Assembly (NCBI GenBank): GCA_000727475.1
Contig: KL647293.1
Location: forward strand, 349,216-413,215
Source of the DNA: Sarcocystis neurona
Lineage: Eukaryota; Apicomplexa; Conoidasida; Eucoccidiorida; Sarcocystidae
DNA length: 64,000 bases
Reading direction: 5' to 3'
Shown here: positions 12,901 to 24,600 of the stretch, piece by piece
How positions within the stretch are numbered: position 1 is the first letter of the stretch
Layout of the letters: every line of letters begins with the position of its first letter
The notes under the pieces: model-generated
The model's input: the letters and a program-made list of their open reading frames with translations, nothing else
What the model was told of the DNA's origin: nothing
Databases searched by the model: none
Made by a program: the position numbers and the translations under genes

Positions 12901-13926
12901 GTTTGGGGTGCTGGGTGCTACCGAGCGGGGATGCGCATCACGCGGTGTCTGCTTCTCCTGTGGACGACATTTCTCTGGGCTACTTAAAGGGGACTGCGTT
13001 GCTCGGGTGTAACCGCCGACAACAGCAGCAGGAGGGAGAATTCTTTTTGCGCTGCCCTGCTCTGTTTCTCTGCTGTGACACGTGCTGCTGCCGTAGTCGG
13101 GGTGGTTGTGTCTCGTGGCTCGTCTGGTGGTGTTGTGCTGTGGCTGATAGTGGTAGTAGTAGTATTGATACGAGCACGAGTGTAGGAGGACTGTAGTAGT
13201 AGTAGTGGTGTAGAGTTTTGTAGCGGTAGTGGGGGAGTGCTTCCCTTTTCCAAGCTTTCTGCATGAGCGAGGAGAGCAGTCCCGACAGCTGGGCGTTGCT
13301 GCCCGTCGTGCCGTATTAATTGCAGTCCTCCGGCTGCTGCTCGGTTTTGAGGAGGAGGAGGAGGAGGCTGCTGCCGCGCGCCTTGCTTTCTCCTGCGGGC
13401 TGTGGCTGCTGCAGCAGCTTCGCGGATGCCTTTCGATCTGCGAAATGCTGCTGCTGCTGCTGCTCTGATGCAGGTGCCGCCGTGGACCGCACAGGCTGCT
13501 TTTGCTGCCGTTGCAGGGGTGGGGTTGCCAGCAGGGGAACACGAGTGCGCCGCTGCGGTGGACAAAGCGATGTACTCGGCCGTCACAAGTGCATACGTGG
13601 AGAAGGAAGAGCGGGCGCCACTGCATTACCCGTTCCAGCAGCAGCCCCATCTTCAGCAGCAACAACAGCACCTGCAGCACCAGCCGCAGCCGCAGCAGCA
13701 GCACCACCACCCCCACATGCAGGCCGAGGCGCACGTCCAGCAACAGCGTCAGCAGCAGCACCCGCAGTCGACGCTGCTTTATCACGCTCAACAGCAGCAG
13801 CAGCAGTCGCAGCAACAGCAACAGCTCACCGATCAGTACGCCTATGCAATGCCGCTGGCAGCCCACCAGCCACATCACCGTGAACGAGCAGCAGCCACCG
13901 CAGCCGACACGCATGCAGAGCTGTAA
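3945..13926 (+). CDS. Three-RRM RNA-binding protein, CELF/Bruno-like, five exons
   Basis: Exons 3945-4700, 6344-6673, 7797-9203, 10486-11634 and 13474-13926 give about 1364 residues. All four introns are phase 0 with GT..AG ends. RRM1 is residues ~235-312 (RNP2 VFVFHI, RNP1 KGYGFVCF), RRM2 ~345-424 (VCVFSV, LGYAVVNF) and RRM3 ~813-890 (VFVFHV, RGFAFVSF). RRM1 and RRM2 are close together, then come ~390 residues of G/R/E/Q/S-rich linker before RRM3; this is the CELF arrangement. Unlike CELF, a ~470-residue low-complexity tail follows RRM3. The N-terminus has acidic, Gly, Ala and Pro runs; the last exon is Gln-rich (many CAG codons). CELF proteins bind GU/CU-rich RNA and control splicing, translation and decay; Plasmodium homologues take part in translational repression. 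The ATG at 3945 opens the frame leading into RRM1. The first base of exon 5 (13474) is the least certain junction. The family is inferred from layout; the RRMs themselves are clear. Confidence 0.85.
9327..9580. repeat. Diverged AT-rich duplication in intron 3
   Basis: Two related segments, starting near 9327 and 9503, share the pattern 'tatgttgtacaya' followed by 'agagggatata'. They are embedded in TATA/TGTA-rich DNA inside intron 3 (9204-10485) of the three-RRM gene. No coding or RNA signal is seen. Confidence 0.45.
11855..12090. repeat. Threefold ~86-101 bp repeat in intron 4
   Basis: The motif ACTCCTGGCAGCA occurs at about 11878, 11979 and 12065, each time preceded by a TGCAG-containing stretch and followed by an AT-rich run. 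The spacings are about 101 and 86 bp. It lies in intron 4 (11635-13473) of the three-RRM gene. Confidence 0.6.
12674..12860. repeat. Tandem ~50-61 bp minisatellite in intron 4
   Basis: Three and a partial fourth copy begin at about 12674, 12724, 12778 and 12839. Each starts with a gtacaacagtatt-like box, continues with a 'tgacgtctt..cagacg' segment and ends in a TATATA run. Period grows from 50 to 61 bp as the TA run expands. Confidence 0.7.
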
Positions 13927-16900
13927 GAAGCCAGCAGCACTGCTGCCAGACCGGCGACCATTACCGTTGACGCTTCACAGCGAAGGTGGCTCCGCACCTC
14001 TTCAAAGAAGGAAAGTTGCTACTCCCCCGCCTGCTGCTGCTGCCTCTTTCTTCCACGTCTCTTGCTGGATCTGCCACTACAAAAGACGTTGTTACGGCAT
14101 CTTGCTGCCGGTGTGTGGCTGTTGCCGGCTGTTCCGGAGTCACACCGCGCTGCAGCAGGTCCCCTGCTCCCCGCAGCCCCGGGAGCAGTGGTGCATACGT
14201 TCAGCAGCTGCAGCAGGCGAGGCACGACCAGAGGCAACACACAAGGCTTAGAGCAGCTGCGGCACCAAAGAAGAAGAAGAAAGGCGGAACCGGTGCAGCG
14301 CGCAAAAGTCACAGCCCCCTATTGGCTGCAGCAACAGCAGCTCAAGCAGAGCGCGGTGACCCCGGGCGCCCTTTAGCCCGTATACCATCTGCTGTCCAGC
14401 AGAGGCAGCGCTACATCAGGGAACAACCGTCTTCATACAGAAGAGGTGCTGTGCACAAGGCTGAGCCTCCTGCTTGCGCCTCTGTAGCTACGGCAGATGG
14501 TCGCACATATGACGGTTCGTGCAGAAAGAGCGGAAGACGCAAACGGATGTGTATGCGGAAGCAGCAGCAGAGAGAGATAGAGAGACCAGAAAGAAGAGAG
14601 ACGAGGAGAAGTGGAAAGTCGAGATGGCGACGGTGAGAGAGCTAAGAAAGGGCGGAGAACAAGAAGAGGAGAATGCAGTAGGAAAAGTCGAGCAAAGCAA
14701 GAAACGCGAAGAAACAAGGAGCGATTAACGGTTGTGCTGCTCCGTATGGGTGGTTACATATTTGATCATAAGAGGAGACAGAAAAAGAAGAAAACGAGAC
14801 TGCAACTGCTGCAACAAGTAGGAACGCAGCGGGAAGTAGCTGTAGTGCGTCTGCTGCGCGCGGAGTTGTTCTACGACAGGTGGACGAGACTCACTTTCTC
14901 GCGTTGACTAGAGTACGACCTGCTGCTGCCCCTGCATGTGACGCACAAAAAGAGAGCAACACTGCTGCTGTCCCCTCCTCTGCTACTGCGTATGTTTGTT
15001 GCTGGTGCTGAAGTGACTAACGCACTACACGTTTCAAAAAGGTGCTGTTTCTCACTAGTCACGACCGCGGCAAAGGGAACTCTGCGTCGAGGATTGTAGG
15101 ACTGACGGGAAGACACGATCGGGCAACTCCGGTCTTTTTTCAGCTCGAAGGGGAAGGGGTTTCATTTTGCTCCAGCAGTTGCTGTTTCTTCGACCAGGAG
15201 GTTAGTTATTCTAGGCGAGCGCTGCTGAAATTAGGACAAAGACTCCTACTCGCAGTCTCGGTCGACTCTGCTGCTGCTGCTGTAGGGGGAACGCAGCTAC
15301 GTCCACTTTTGTTGCACAGACAAACGTCTCGGAAGAAGTTCGTAGAGAGGTAGAGGAGAAGAAAAGCGGGGAAAGGTATTCCCGCTGTCCTAGGGTTTTT
15401 CGCCGGCGTCGTGAAGACGCAGAGGCGGACGGTTGATACCACGCAAAGTCGACGCGATGATGCTGCACTTGCAGCTGCGCTGAGAGTAACTAGATTCGTC
15501 GGGATGTACACAGAGATTGACCTGTTGCTCAGGTCGTCTCCCGCAAAGCTTCCTGCTTCCGTGGCGTTCACTATCCGCCTGCGTGCTCCAGGCGGTGTTG
15601 GCTCCCTACTGCGAGTGATGTTCTTGGGAGTATCGCCTACTGCTGCTGCTGCTGCTTTTACGTCTGGGTTGCCGGCTACTGCTTTTGCGTGCGTCCTCCG
15701 CTGCCGCCGGAGTAGTTTGTTGGGCTATGCTGCTGCGCATCCTTGAAGACACGACGAGAAGGTCGAGCGCGAGCCTGTCATACTGAGGCAAATACAGGCT
15801 CCTGATAACGGCTGCAGCAGCAGCGTGTGTATAATTGTACCGCCACAACAGCCGCGCAACAACAGAGCTTTCTGGCATGCTGGTGCTCCGCGGCTCCAGG
15901 GCTGTCCGTGCCACGACGGTGGTAGGTGTAGCAGCTGCGGGGGCACACTTTTACAGATCCGTTATACATGTGTGGTGGTAGACATCCCAGGAATTTTTGT
16001 GAGTACAGCAGCGGCAGCACCGTGGGTGAGACCTGCTGAGACTACTGCAGCAGCGGCAGCAGGATGGCAGAGGGCTGCTATCAGTCAGTTTGTTTTCCTC
16101 TGCGATCTTGAAGTAGCTAGCACATTTTCTGATGGAACAGGCGCTTGTGCTGTCACGCTGTTGAAGGGTACTAGAAATGCCGTCCTGTAGAAGGGAACGT
16201 CTTTATATCTGTCTGCAGTAAGGATTCAAGTTGCAGCAATGGTGCACCTAGCTAGAAAAACTAGTGTTTTGCACTTCTACGGCTACAAACGAGCTTATCC
16301 ACAGCCGAAGAGGTAGTGGCGAAAGTTTTATCGCCTCCGAGAGATGCTTCTTCGGCGTTTCCTTAGAGCAGCAGCACATCCGGCACCGGGAACAACACCA
16401 GTGAAACCAGCGGCAGCCGTAGCAGCAGGGCAGCACCAGCAGAAGCGACAGTCTCCAGTAGGGTACAGAGGCTTGAAGCTTGTTATCTACTGTCTTCGAC
16501 ACGCTCATAACGCTGTCGTATATTCATGGCGCGTGGGTGGTGCCGCTACGTGTGTAGGTTCTCAGCCGCGTAGAAGTGGAACTGACTACATTTCAACGAG
16601 GATGCACGTTGTTCCGACGTTGCACAGACAAGTAGATACAACTGCTGCAAATGGCGATTTTTCGCCTGCGGTCTCCATACAAGCAATAATGTCTGCAGTT
16701 TGCCTCACCGAAGGATAGACCACAGTAGATCCTCGTGTACAACGGAAAGAACACACACACACACACACACATGTCACGGGACTTATGGATCTATGCGAAC
16801 CAGCAGACGTCCCGCGTGCTCAACTATACGTGACGTATAAATGGATGAGCTTAGTCCGTAGAGAGGTATATGCGCGCCTCCGTCAGTGCGTACACTGAAG

Positions 16901-19900
16901 AGGACCTCGTTTGAATGTGGAAACAGCGTATGAAGTCGAACACGCCGACCTGTGCCTACGCGCCTACGCAAGAAAACAGCCACCGTGTTTTAAGCGCGAA
17001 ACTTTCGTTTACAGCCGCTTGTAACGTAGGTGTGGTCCCGACACAACTCCTTTGCGCCAAATACTTAAGCGAGCGCTTGGGACGTGTGAACATTAATGAG
17101 AAATGTCAGCAGATTTTGTGAATATCTAGTTTTTACGTGCAGCTCCGGGAGGTACACGTACATGTTCGTCTGTATGCAACTTGCCTATGTGGTGTGTGTG
17201 GTCTTTTTTTCGTTCGCGGTGCATTATGCCGCAGAGAGAACCCAGTTTGGAAGCTTCATATTAAAAATTTAAAATTCGTCGAGCAGCGTCGGTCTACATC
17301 TTGTGTAGCGAGGCTGCTGCACCCAATGACGAGGCAGCTACTTTCCAACGACCTCCAAGCGACAGTATCTTCCGACGCTTTTGATGCTGGAATGCCGCTG
17401 TGGTGTTGGTGTCAGTCATACACAGGGGATGTCACGGCGGCAGACGATTGTCGCAGGCACGACTAACGCGATATTTCTCAGTAAATTGTTTCCCACGCAA
17501 AAGCATAAAAACTCCAAAAGTGTGTAGATCATTGCAGGGATAACGTAGAGTCAACAACTGTTGCAGAAGAAAACAATTTGACGAAGGTTCCCCTAATCGA
17601 TGAAAAAAGTTGTACCTGTATGCAAACATATATCCTTTGCGCTAATCATATACAGAGTTGGGTGTTGGAATGGAGTCCATTTAAGTGTTGTAGTATCTTC
17701 AATGGGATATATATATACATATATACACATATATATGCAGGTTAGTTCTCTGCGCGATCTGAGATATGTGAGCGAAAACCTACAGAAATGTGTGTGTGCT
17801 ACATATATATATATATATGTATGTATACCTACGTATAAAGGTAGGTGGGAGGGTGGCAACTATCTGCTGCTGGTGTCGACGCAGTTACACACGTATACAG
17901 ATTGACTTCTGGAGAGGACACCTTCTCTGTGATTGCTGCACAAGACATGAACAAGGTACGTTTCTCCTGTGGTGTCTGACACGGCAAGCGTGCGGGTTCT
18001 CAGCTTTCTCGTATGCGGATCAGACTGACGTGCCGAGTAGTCTCGTGGTTGGTATATAATTTCCAGTTTTCATTCAATGTATACTACCTCTAGAGCAGAG
18101 TAACAGGACGCCTCAGCACCTTTGTCTACAACCACGCTGCAGTCATTAACTTACGAAAAAAAACGGCAATATTTTTGCCTAATAGCCATAGTGTAACTCG
18201 ATATGGTGGAGAGTGACTCTCAGGAAGTTACTCAGCTAAACGCTACACAACGCGCTTCCCGGGCATTAAGCCGCCTCACGTTGGAAAGACACATGCGTAT
18301 GTGTACTCATAGTATTTACTTTGTGGAGGGCCAAGGAGAGCAGCTACGTGCTTGAGTTCCACAAAAGCATGCTTTGGCACTTGATTCTTTCAAGTGATTC
18401 ATCCACTGGAACACAACTTCCCAGACCATCGGTGTGTTCGTACGGGTCTAACCGATCCCCTGGTAGAGGCGTCCGCGCGTGTCACATGGTTGTACAAACA
18501 CCTTGGGCATCATTTTGGCACCGGTTATATTGCATAGACTAACTTGCACGTGTGAACTTCTAGATTCACACAGCCCCTATTGTATGGGTATAAGCTACGT
18601 GTGTTTATTGTACTCAGTAGGGGAAGCACAACTCTATATACGTACGTGCTCACTGAGCAGGACCCGTGTGTATATTGAGAAGACGACGAAGACAGAGATG
18701 TCCCTCCGTGCACATACATACATATGTGTAAAAAGTGCATTTGTAGCTGAGTTTGAATGGGTAGTACCTTGAGATATATGTTCTGACGGCCGTCCAAACG
18801 GGAGGAGTCCAGGCAGGCGAGAAGAGCACAGGTTCAGTCAGTGGGCGCTAACGCACACCCATTTCGAAAAAAGGCATGTAAAAGTTCTGTCCTTTTGACA
18901 CGCCTGACGACTGCGCGTTCGAATGCGCTTGCGATGCAAAGATGCGGACCGCCATGCAGATTCGTGAACAGAGCACTGTCACGTGGGCACCTCCATATGG
19001 TAGGTGGGCTCGGATGCGAAGTACTTGAGACTGAACACTGGCCAGGTGATTATCCCTTCCTGCAGAAAAGGGGTGTTAAGAAGGTGAACCGTAGCGACCT
19101 GCTGAGAAGAACAAAAAAGCTCATGAAACAGCGTGATGGTGTGCTTTAATAACGCAGTTACGCTGAAGTGAACTGCGCACTGCCCTAAAGTGTGAAAGCA
19201 AAACATGAGTCGTGGTGCATATCAACAAGAACTGAAAGAAGAGCGGTTTTCCCAAGCTACTTTCTATCCTGCTCGCCCGAGGAAAGGAAGCTAACCTTTC
19301 TATCAAGACACCTACAAAACTAATTTACAAGAGTGTATTCTACGCGTAACAAGACGGAACTCAACTGGTACAACGTAGTCTTCCGTGGAAAAAGGAAGCG
19401 CATTACAGTGACTTTTTGTTGACAAAGAAGAAGCCATGCAAAACCTAGGAATCCTGTGTGTGTTACGAAAAAACAAACAAACCCGCCACTTCTCGACAAA
19501 CCAACATGGGGACTCTATTGGCCCCTGACTGGATAAGTAAAGCGGGAAACATGTTGTCCTCCTACACTGTGGGATAACTGACAGACAGTAACTCTACTTT
19601 CAAAGTGGAACGAACCACGCCAGCACTGATTCCCCATTTAGTGAAGCAGTTGACGAACGTCTTTGCTTTCGAGTACTGGTACAAAGAAAGTTGTTCACGT
19701 CTACGGATATTGATTGAAGGATAATCCAAATCACGCAGTCATAAAAGGATGCACACATAAGTATATACATATATATATATGCGTATATATACACTTATGC
19801 GTACACAGTGCCAGTACGTACAGGGACAGGGAAGTATACACACGTGTATGGTTATATATGTATACGTAACAGAGGGTGAGAGAGAGTCTCAAGCAGAGAT

Positions 19901-21626
19901 AGCGAATTACAACGAAGTATACATACATATATATACACATACACATTCGTATAGAGATTTGTCTCTCCATGTAGGAATATGTTTCACATAGTTGCCTGCA
20001 ACAAGCAGTAAAAAAAGAGCTTTCTGGTGAGGATCTCCTCAACGTTTTACGACAAAATTTGCATTTTTCCGTCAAACATCATGTCCGTCTTATGCAAGAC
20101 ACAAGCGCAGCTAGAGAAGCACGCCAGTGGAGTTCATTTCTCGCTGTGCTTATTACAAACTAGAAGTCTGCAATCAGCTCCGTGCACATATTATTAGCTT
20201 CTCCGTGAATACGAATACCTGCGATTGAACTACAATATATTGTTTTTGAAATCAACTACCATAGTCGTTTGCCGTAATAAATGCGTTGCTTTGATTGTAT
20301 ATATATATATATTTATATACACATTCGTGTAGGTATAGTATATACGTATCTATTACATATGGATATATACCTATATACACGTATATACGGGTAGAATCAC
20401 ACCGACATTTTCTCGACTTCTGTGCTGTTACAAAGGCACCTGGACGTGTGTGACGAGAGTGTGGACGGGGGATCAAACACATGCGTTTGACGAACGAAAG
20501 CTGGAAACTCCAGTGGTCCACAGGCACCCATGTGTTTGCCCAGGTTGTGTCGCTGTATGTGCGCATTTGCAGTGATTTGTTCTACACACGTGGACCCGCT
20601 GTCCACAGTCTCTGCGCCGTAATCTATATATATAGATATATATATGCTTTGTTATATATAAACGGATAAGCATGTATGTTTTGTCACATTTAAACATACA
20701 TATATATATACACACATGTATCCATATGAGCTCATATCACCACTATTTTCCGTCTCTACGTAACTGCGTGTATCTGCTTGATATCAGACGGGAAGACTCC
20801 CTTTCTCTGGCGCCGTGTCCACACGTACACAAACGTTTGCGCTTCCGCTCTCTACGGTGCTTCAGTTAAATATCTATATATATGTAGAGAAAGGGAATTA
20901 CACGCACGCGCTTGTAGAGCTACGTTTCCTGTCGGCGGTGACGCAGGCCGCCTCGGGAGACGAAATGTCCAACGTGTCTCAATTATTTTGCACATCTTGT
21001 CGGAGTTGTCAAGCACGCGAGCTTCCGCGCCGCACCAGGTGGATGCAGCAGTGACCCGTTCCTGGTACCGCTGCTGTTGCTGCCTTTGCTTGCGTAGGCA
21101 ACAGCAGCTGGTTATTTGTCAGGCCAGCGCTTGTGCTCCGTATGTTGAGCAAGCGCCTGCTCTTGTCCTCGCTTGCATAGGCACGTGTCGCTGGTCTGCG
21201 GATGTAACGCAGCAGCAGCTGCTGCTGGGAGTGTTACCGCTGCTGTGAATGCTGCTACACGTGCTGGCGATCTTGTTCGTCCGGCAACGCACCTGCGGGG
21301 CTATCTGAAAAGAGCAAAACGCTGTGTCCTTGCTCGAGCAAATGACTGCTGTTGCAACTATCCTGCTCTTTCGCGACGCATTCACACGTACTTTGCTGTT
21401 GCAGCTATGGCTCGCAGACACGCACCGCACGGTTGCAGGCGCTGCAGCAACAGGTGACCGCTCCTCTCGCTGCTGTTTCTGCCTTTAACAACGCAGGCGA
21501 TTGCTGTCACACTGTCACTGTTTGGTTGCTGAAAGGAAACACTGGTGCTGCCGGTGCCGCTCGGGCTGTTGGTGGTTTCTTCTTTTTCTTCTGCGACGGG
21601 TGCAGCGGGACGCCTACTTCATCTCC
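13927..21626. other. Intergenic stretch, no gene recognised
   Basis: 13927-14730 is CAG- and purine-rich and may include the 3' UTR of the three-RRM gene. 14900-16600 is CTG-rich on the + strand; it has many short frames on both strands, none continuous and none like a known family. 16700-20900 is less repetitive and AT-richer, with TA/TG microsatellites near 17705-17825, 19755-19800, 20295-20395 and 20620-20720. 20950-21626 is CTG-rich again and runs into the last MAT1 exon. I tried frames in both directions and found no convincing exon. Confidence 0.5.
16750..16771. repeat. (AC)n microsatellite
   Basis: An uninterrupted AC dinucleotide run of about 11 units in intergenic DNA. Confidence 0.9.
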
Positions 21627-24600
21627 CTACGCAGATGCACTGTGACTTTGTTTTGCTGCCGTGTGCGAGTCTCCTGCGTCGACAGCAGCAGCACTATCGC
21701 TGGGGGAAAACAATACAGAGCCGAGGAGCTCTACCATGCCACGGGTAAGCAGCAGCTGTGGGGTGAAGCCAGCTGTGATTCCTGCCAACTCAAACTGAGC
21801 TCTGCTGCGATAGCGTGGGCGTGGTATGTCTGTGTCTTCTTTTATAGAGGCGTCGAGCGGCTTGCAGGCGCCAGCGACTCCGCGTTGCAGCGCAGAGGTC
21901 ACTGCTGCTGCTGCAGTCGTGTCGCTCTTGAAATACGAAGCGTACTGCCGCTCCAACGGCTTTAATGTGCACCAGCGTGAAGCAGTGCGTAGCCGGGAGG
22001 ACAGCAGTCAACCGCGCAGCAGCAACGTCGCAGTAGCCGTGCCAGTGCAGCAGCAGCAGTAGGAGCAGCAGCAACGCAGCAGGAGCAGTCACACACACAA
22101 GCATCAGACACATGTGTATGCAGCAGAGCCAGCAGAAAAAACAGTGGGTCAAACATCAGCCGAAGTGAGACGGAGCAGCAGCAGCGGAAACGGAGCAGCA
22201 CGGGCGGAAACAACGGTGGATCGAGCGTGGGCCGCAGCAGGGCGACACAAAACAGCAGCGCCAACTAGCAAAAAACCCCTGTAGCAACAGCAGCACTGAA
22301 TAAAACAGTAGCCGCCACAGGAAGGCTCGGCAGTTGAAGCAGCAGCAGTAGTGAAGCGGAGCCGCAGGACCTTCAGAGCCCTTCATTCGAAAAACACACC
22401 TTCTCTGACCATCACCTACTTATGGTGATTACCCACCACAGCGCGTGACTGCAAGCGACGCAGCTACATACGCATACTTCCACCTTCGCTGCTGCGGCGT
22501 CAGCAAGAAGACATGCTGCGATGACCAGGCTACACTGCAGTGCTACGGCCGTGTGTAGCCCATCAAATTGCTGCCAGTACATCACAAGCACGTGTACCAC
22601 AGACGCATATATATTACACGTATGCGTGCAGTAGTGTTGCCAGTGCGCCAGGCAGCAAAGACAGAGAGGCACCCGTCCGAGTACAGAGACACAGCAAAAC
22701 AGACGCACGCTCGGTTAGCCGGCGGGAGCCTTCACCATGTTGTCTCACCTCTCTATATGTACATTCCAGCAGCAGGCAGCACGTGTGTGTATATGCGCCT
22801 TTGACACGTATTCGCATGTGTGTTGCGCATTCTATACGCAAGCAGATAGGGATATAGAGGAAGACAGAGACAGAGAGCGAGGAGAGCAATTTGTACGGTA
22901 AAGTGACATATATCAGCGTGTGATTTATACGTGGGATAAGTGGGTACGTAGATAAACTGTCTGCAGGGTAGCGCCGTGACTGGTGTTTGTTCGCTTTTGG
23001 TGAGCGGCAATGTGGCAGCTGCTGCGCGGTGGGAAGGGCCTTACATGGACAAGTTTTTCTTTCTGAGCAGCCGTCGCCCGGAGCGCAGCAGCAGCAGGTC
23101 TGCGCTTGACAAGTTCGTAGAAGGTGCCTTCTCGTCGAACGATCTGCAAGACTTTCTCTCTCTCCCTCCTCTTGTGCAGCTCTTTGTTTTCTAAAATGAT
23201 TCTGCTGTTCTGTTTTTCTTGCTGCCGCAGCTCCGCTTCCACCTTGCGCTTACTCATGTCGTCGCTGCCGTGGACCAGCTGGTAGACTGCAGCAGTGTAA
23301 CAGGCAGCAACGGCAGCAGCAGGAGGCAAAAACCCACCGTCGTGAGCGGCGGCACGTTCCTCGCCAGCACAGAGACGGCAACAGCAGCACGAGGAACGGA
23401 GAGAAGCACGCACGGCACTAGCAGCAGCAGCCGTCGGCGAACGCCGGCAGCAGCAGTGGTGATTCAAATCGATAGAGCCGGGCACGCAGCTGCACAAGCA
23501 GCAACGCACGGCTGCAGCCACAGCAGCAGCAGCCTTGCAGCAGGAGGACCCTTCCAGCCGCGACGACGCGCCTTCGCAACAGCAGCAGCAGCACGAGTCT
23601 CTGCCGAGCAACAGCAGCAGTGTCTCCGGGCAGGCCCGGTCCCACCTGTTTCTCCTGAGGACGACAACAGCAGCAAATGCGTCTAGGATGCCCAAACACC
23701 GGTACGTATGCGAAAACGTAGACTTCTACCTGTATAGGCCAGGTCACCTCTCTCTCGCTCTCTGTGTACATATATATATGCGCATGTAGACACGCACTTA
23801 CGCGTTTGCAGACATCCACAGAGAAGTAGACATCCACTTTTGTGTGTCTCTATGTAGACAAGTCCTCGTCCACCTGTGTTTGTCTACAAATACCAAGACG
23901 CCAGTGCGCCCGTCCATTTTTTTGTACGTGCAACGTGCAAAGTTCTTCCCATACACACATCTGTCCATACCAGCAGAGACGCCCGCGCATGCAGACATCT
24001 ACTGCAGTCACCTTCTCGTCACGTACGAATATATCTACGGATGGCGGCGTACGTAGACAGCGAAGACGTCTCCTCGACACAAGCAGACGAATACACACAG
24101 AGATGCGACGCACAAACATTTGTGTGGCATTCATATCGGGTCTACACGCGTCGGTTCAACACAACTCCTTACAGACGCAGAGAGTTGCTCTCGCCTCTTC
24201 GCGTCTCCCAGGAAGAAGACCTCCCCGTCGAGCTGTCCACGCAGATATACGCGTCTATACGCCGGGGTCTGTACGGGCAGGAAGGCGTCTCCAGAAATCT
24301 GCTTACACCGCATCGATACACGTGTGTGTCTTTACACCACACAGGCGTGTGTACGTACACCTGAAGACGTGCGTGTGTTTCCACCTGCGCGAAGAGGCTT
24401 CCCCGTGTGCACACACGTGTGTACGTCCCTCGTCTCTACGGAGGTCGAAAAAAGACATGCAGCTTCTAGTCGATGACGTACTTCTACACATGCGCGAGCA
24501 GCCGAGGTCCCCTCGCTCCCTCTTAACTGCAGCAGCACCCGCGTCCGACGAAAAAGAGGCTTCTCGTCGACCGCCTTCTACACATGTCTTGCACGCGTGC

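Noticed and set aside
15040..16720. Series of + strand frames suggestive of a decayed gene or retroelement
   Set aside because: Frames break repeatedly, splice sites do not restore a continuous product, and no reverse transcriptase, integrase or other family motif is visible.
18910..18925. GTTCGAATG resembling a tRNA T-loop
   Set aside because: No matching A box or cloverleaf arms around it; no tRNA gene was found in the window.
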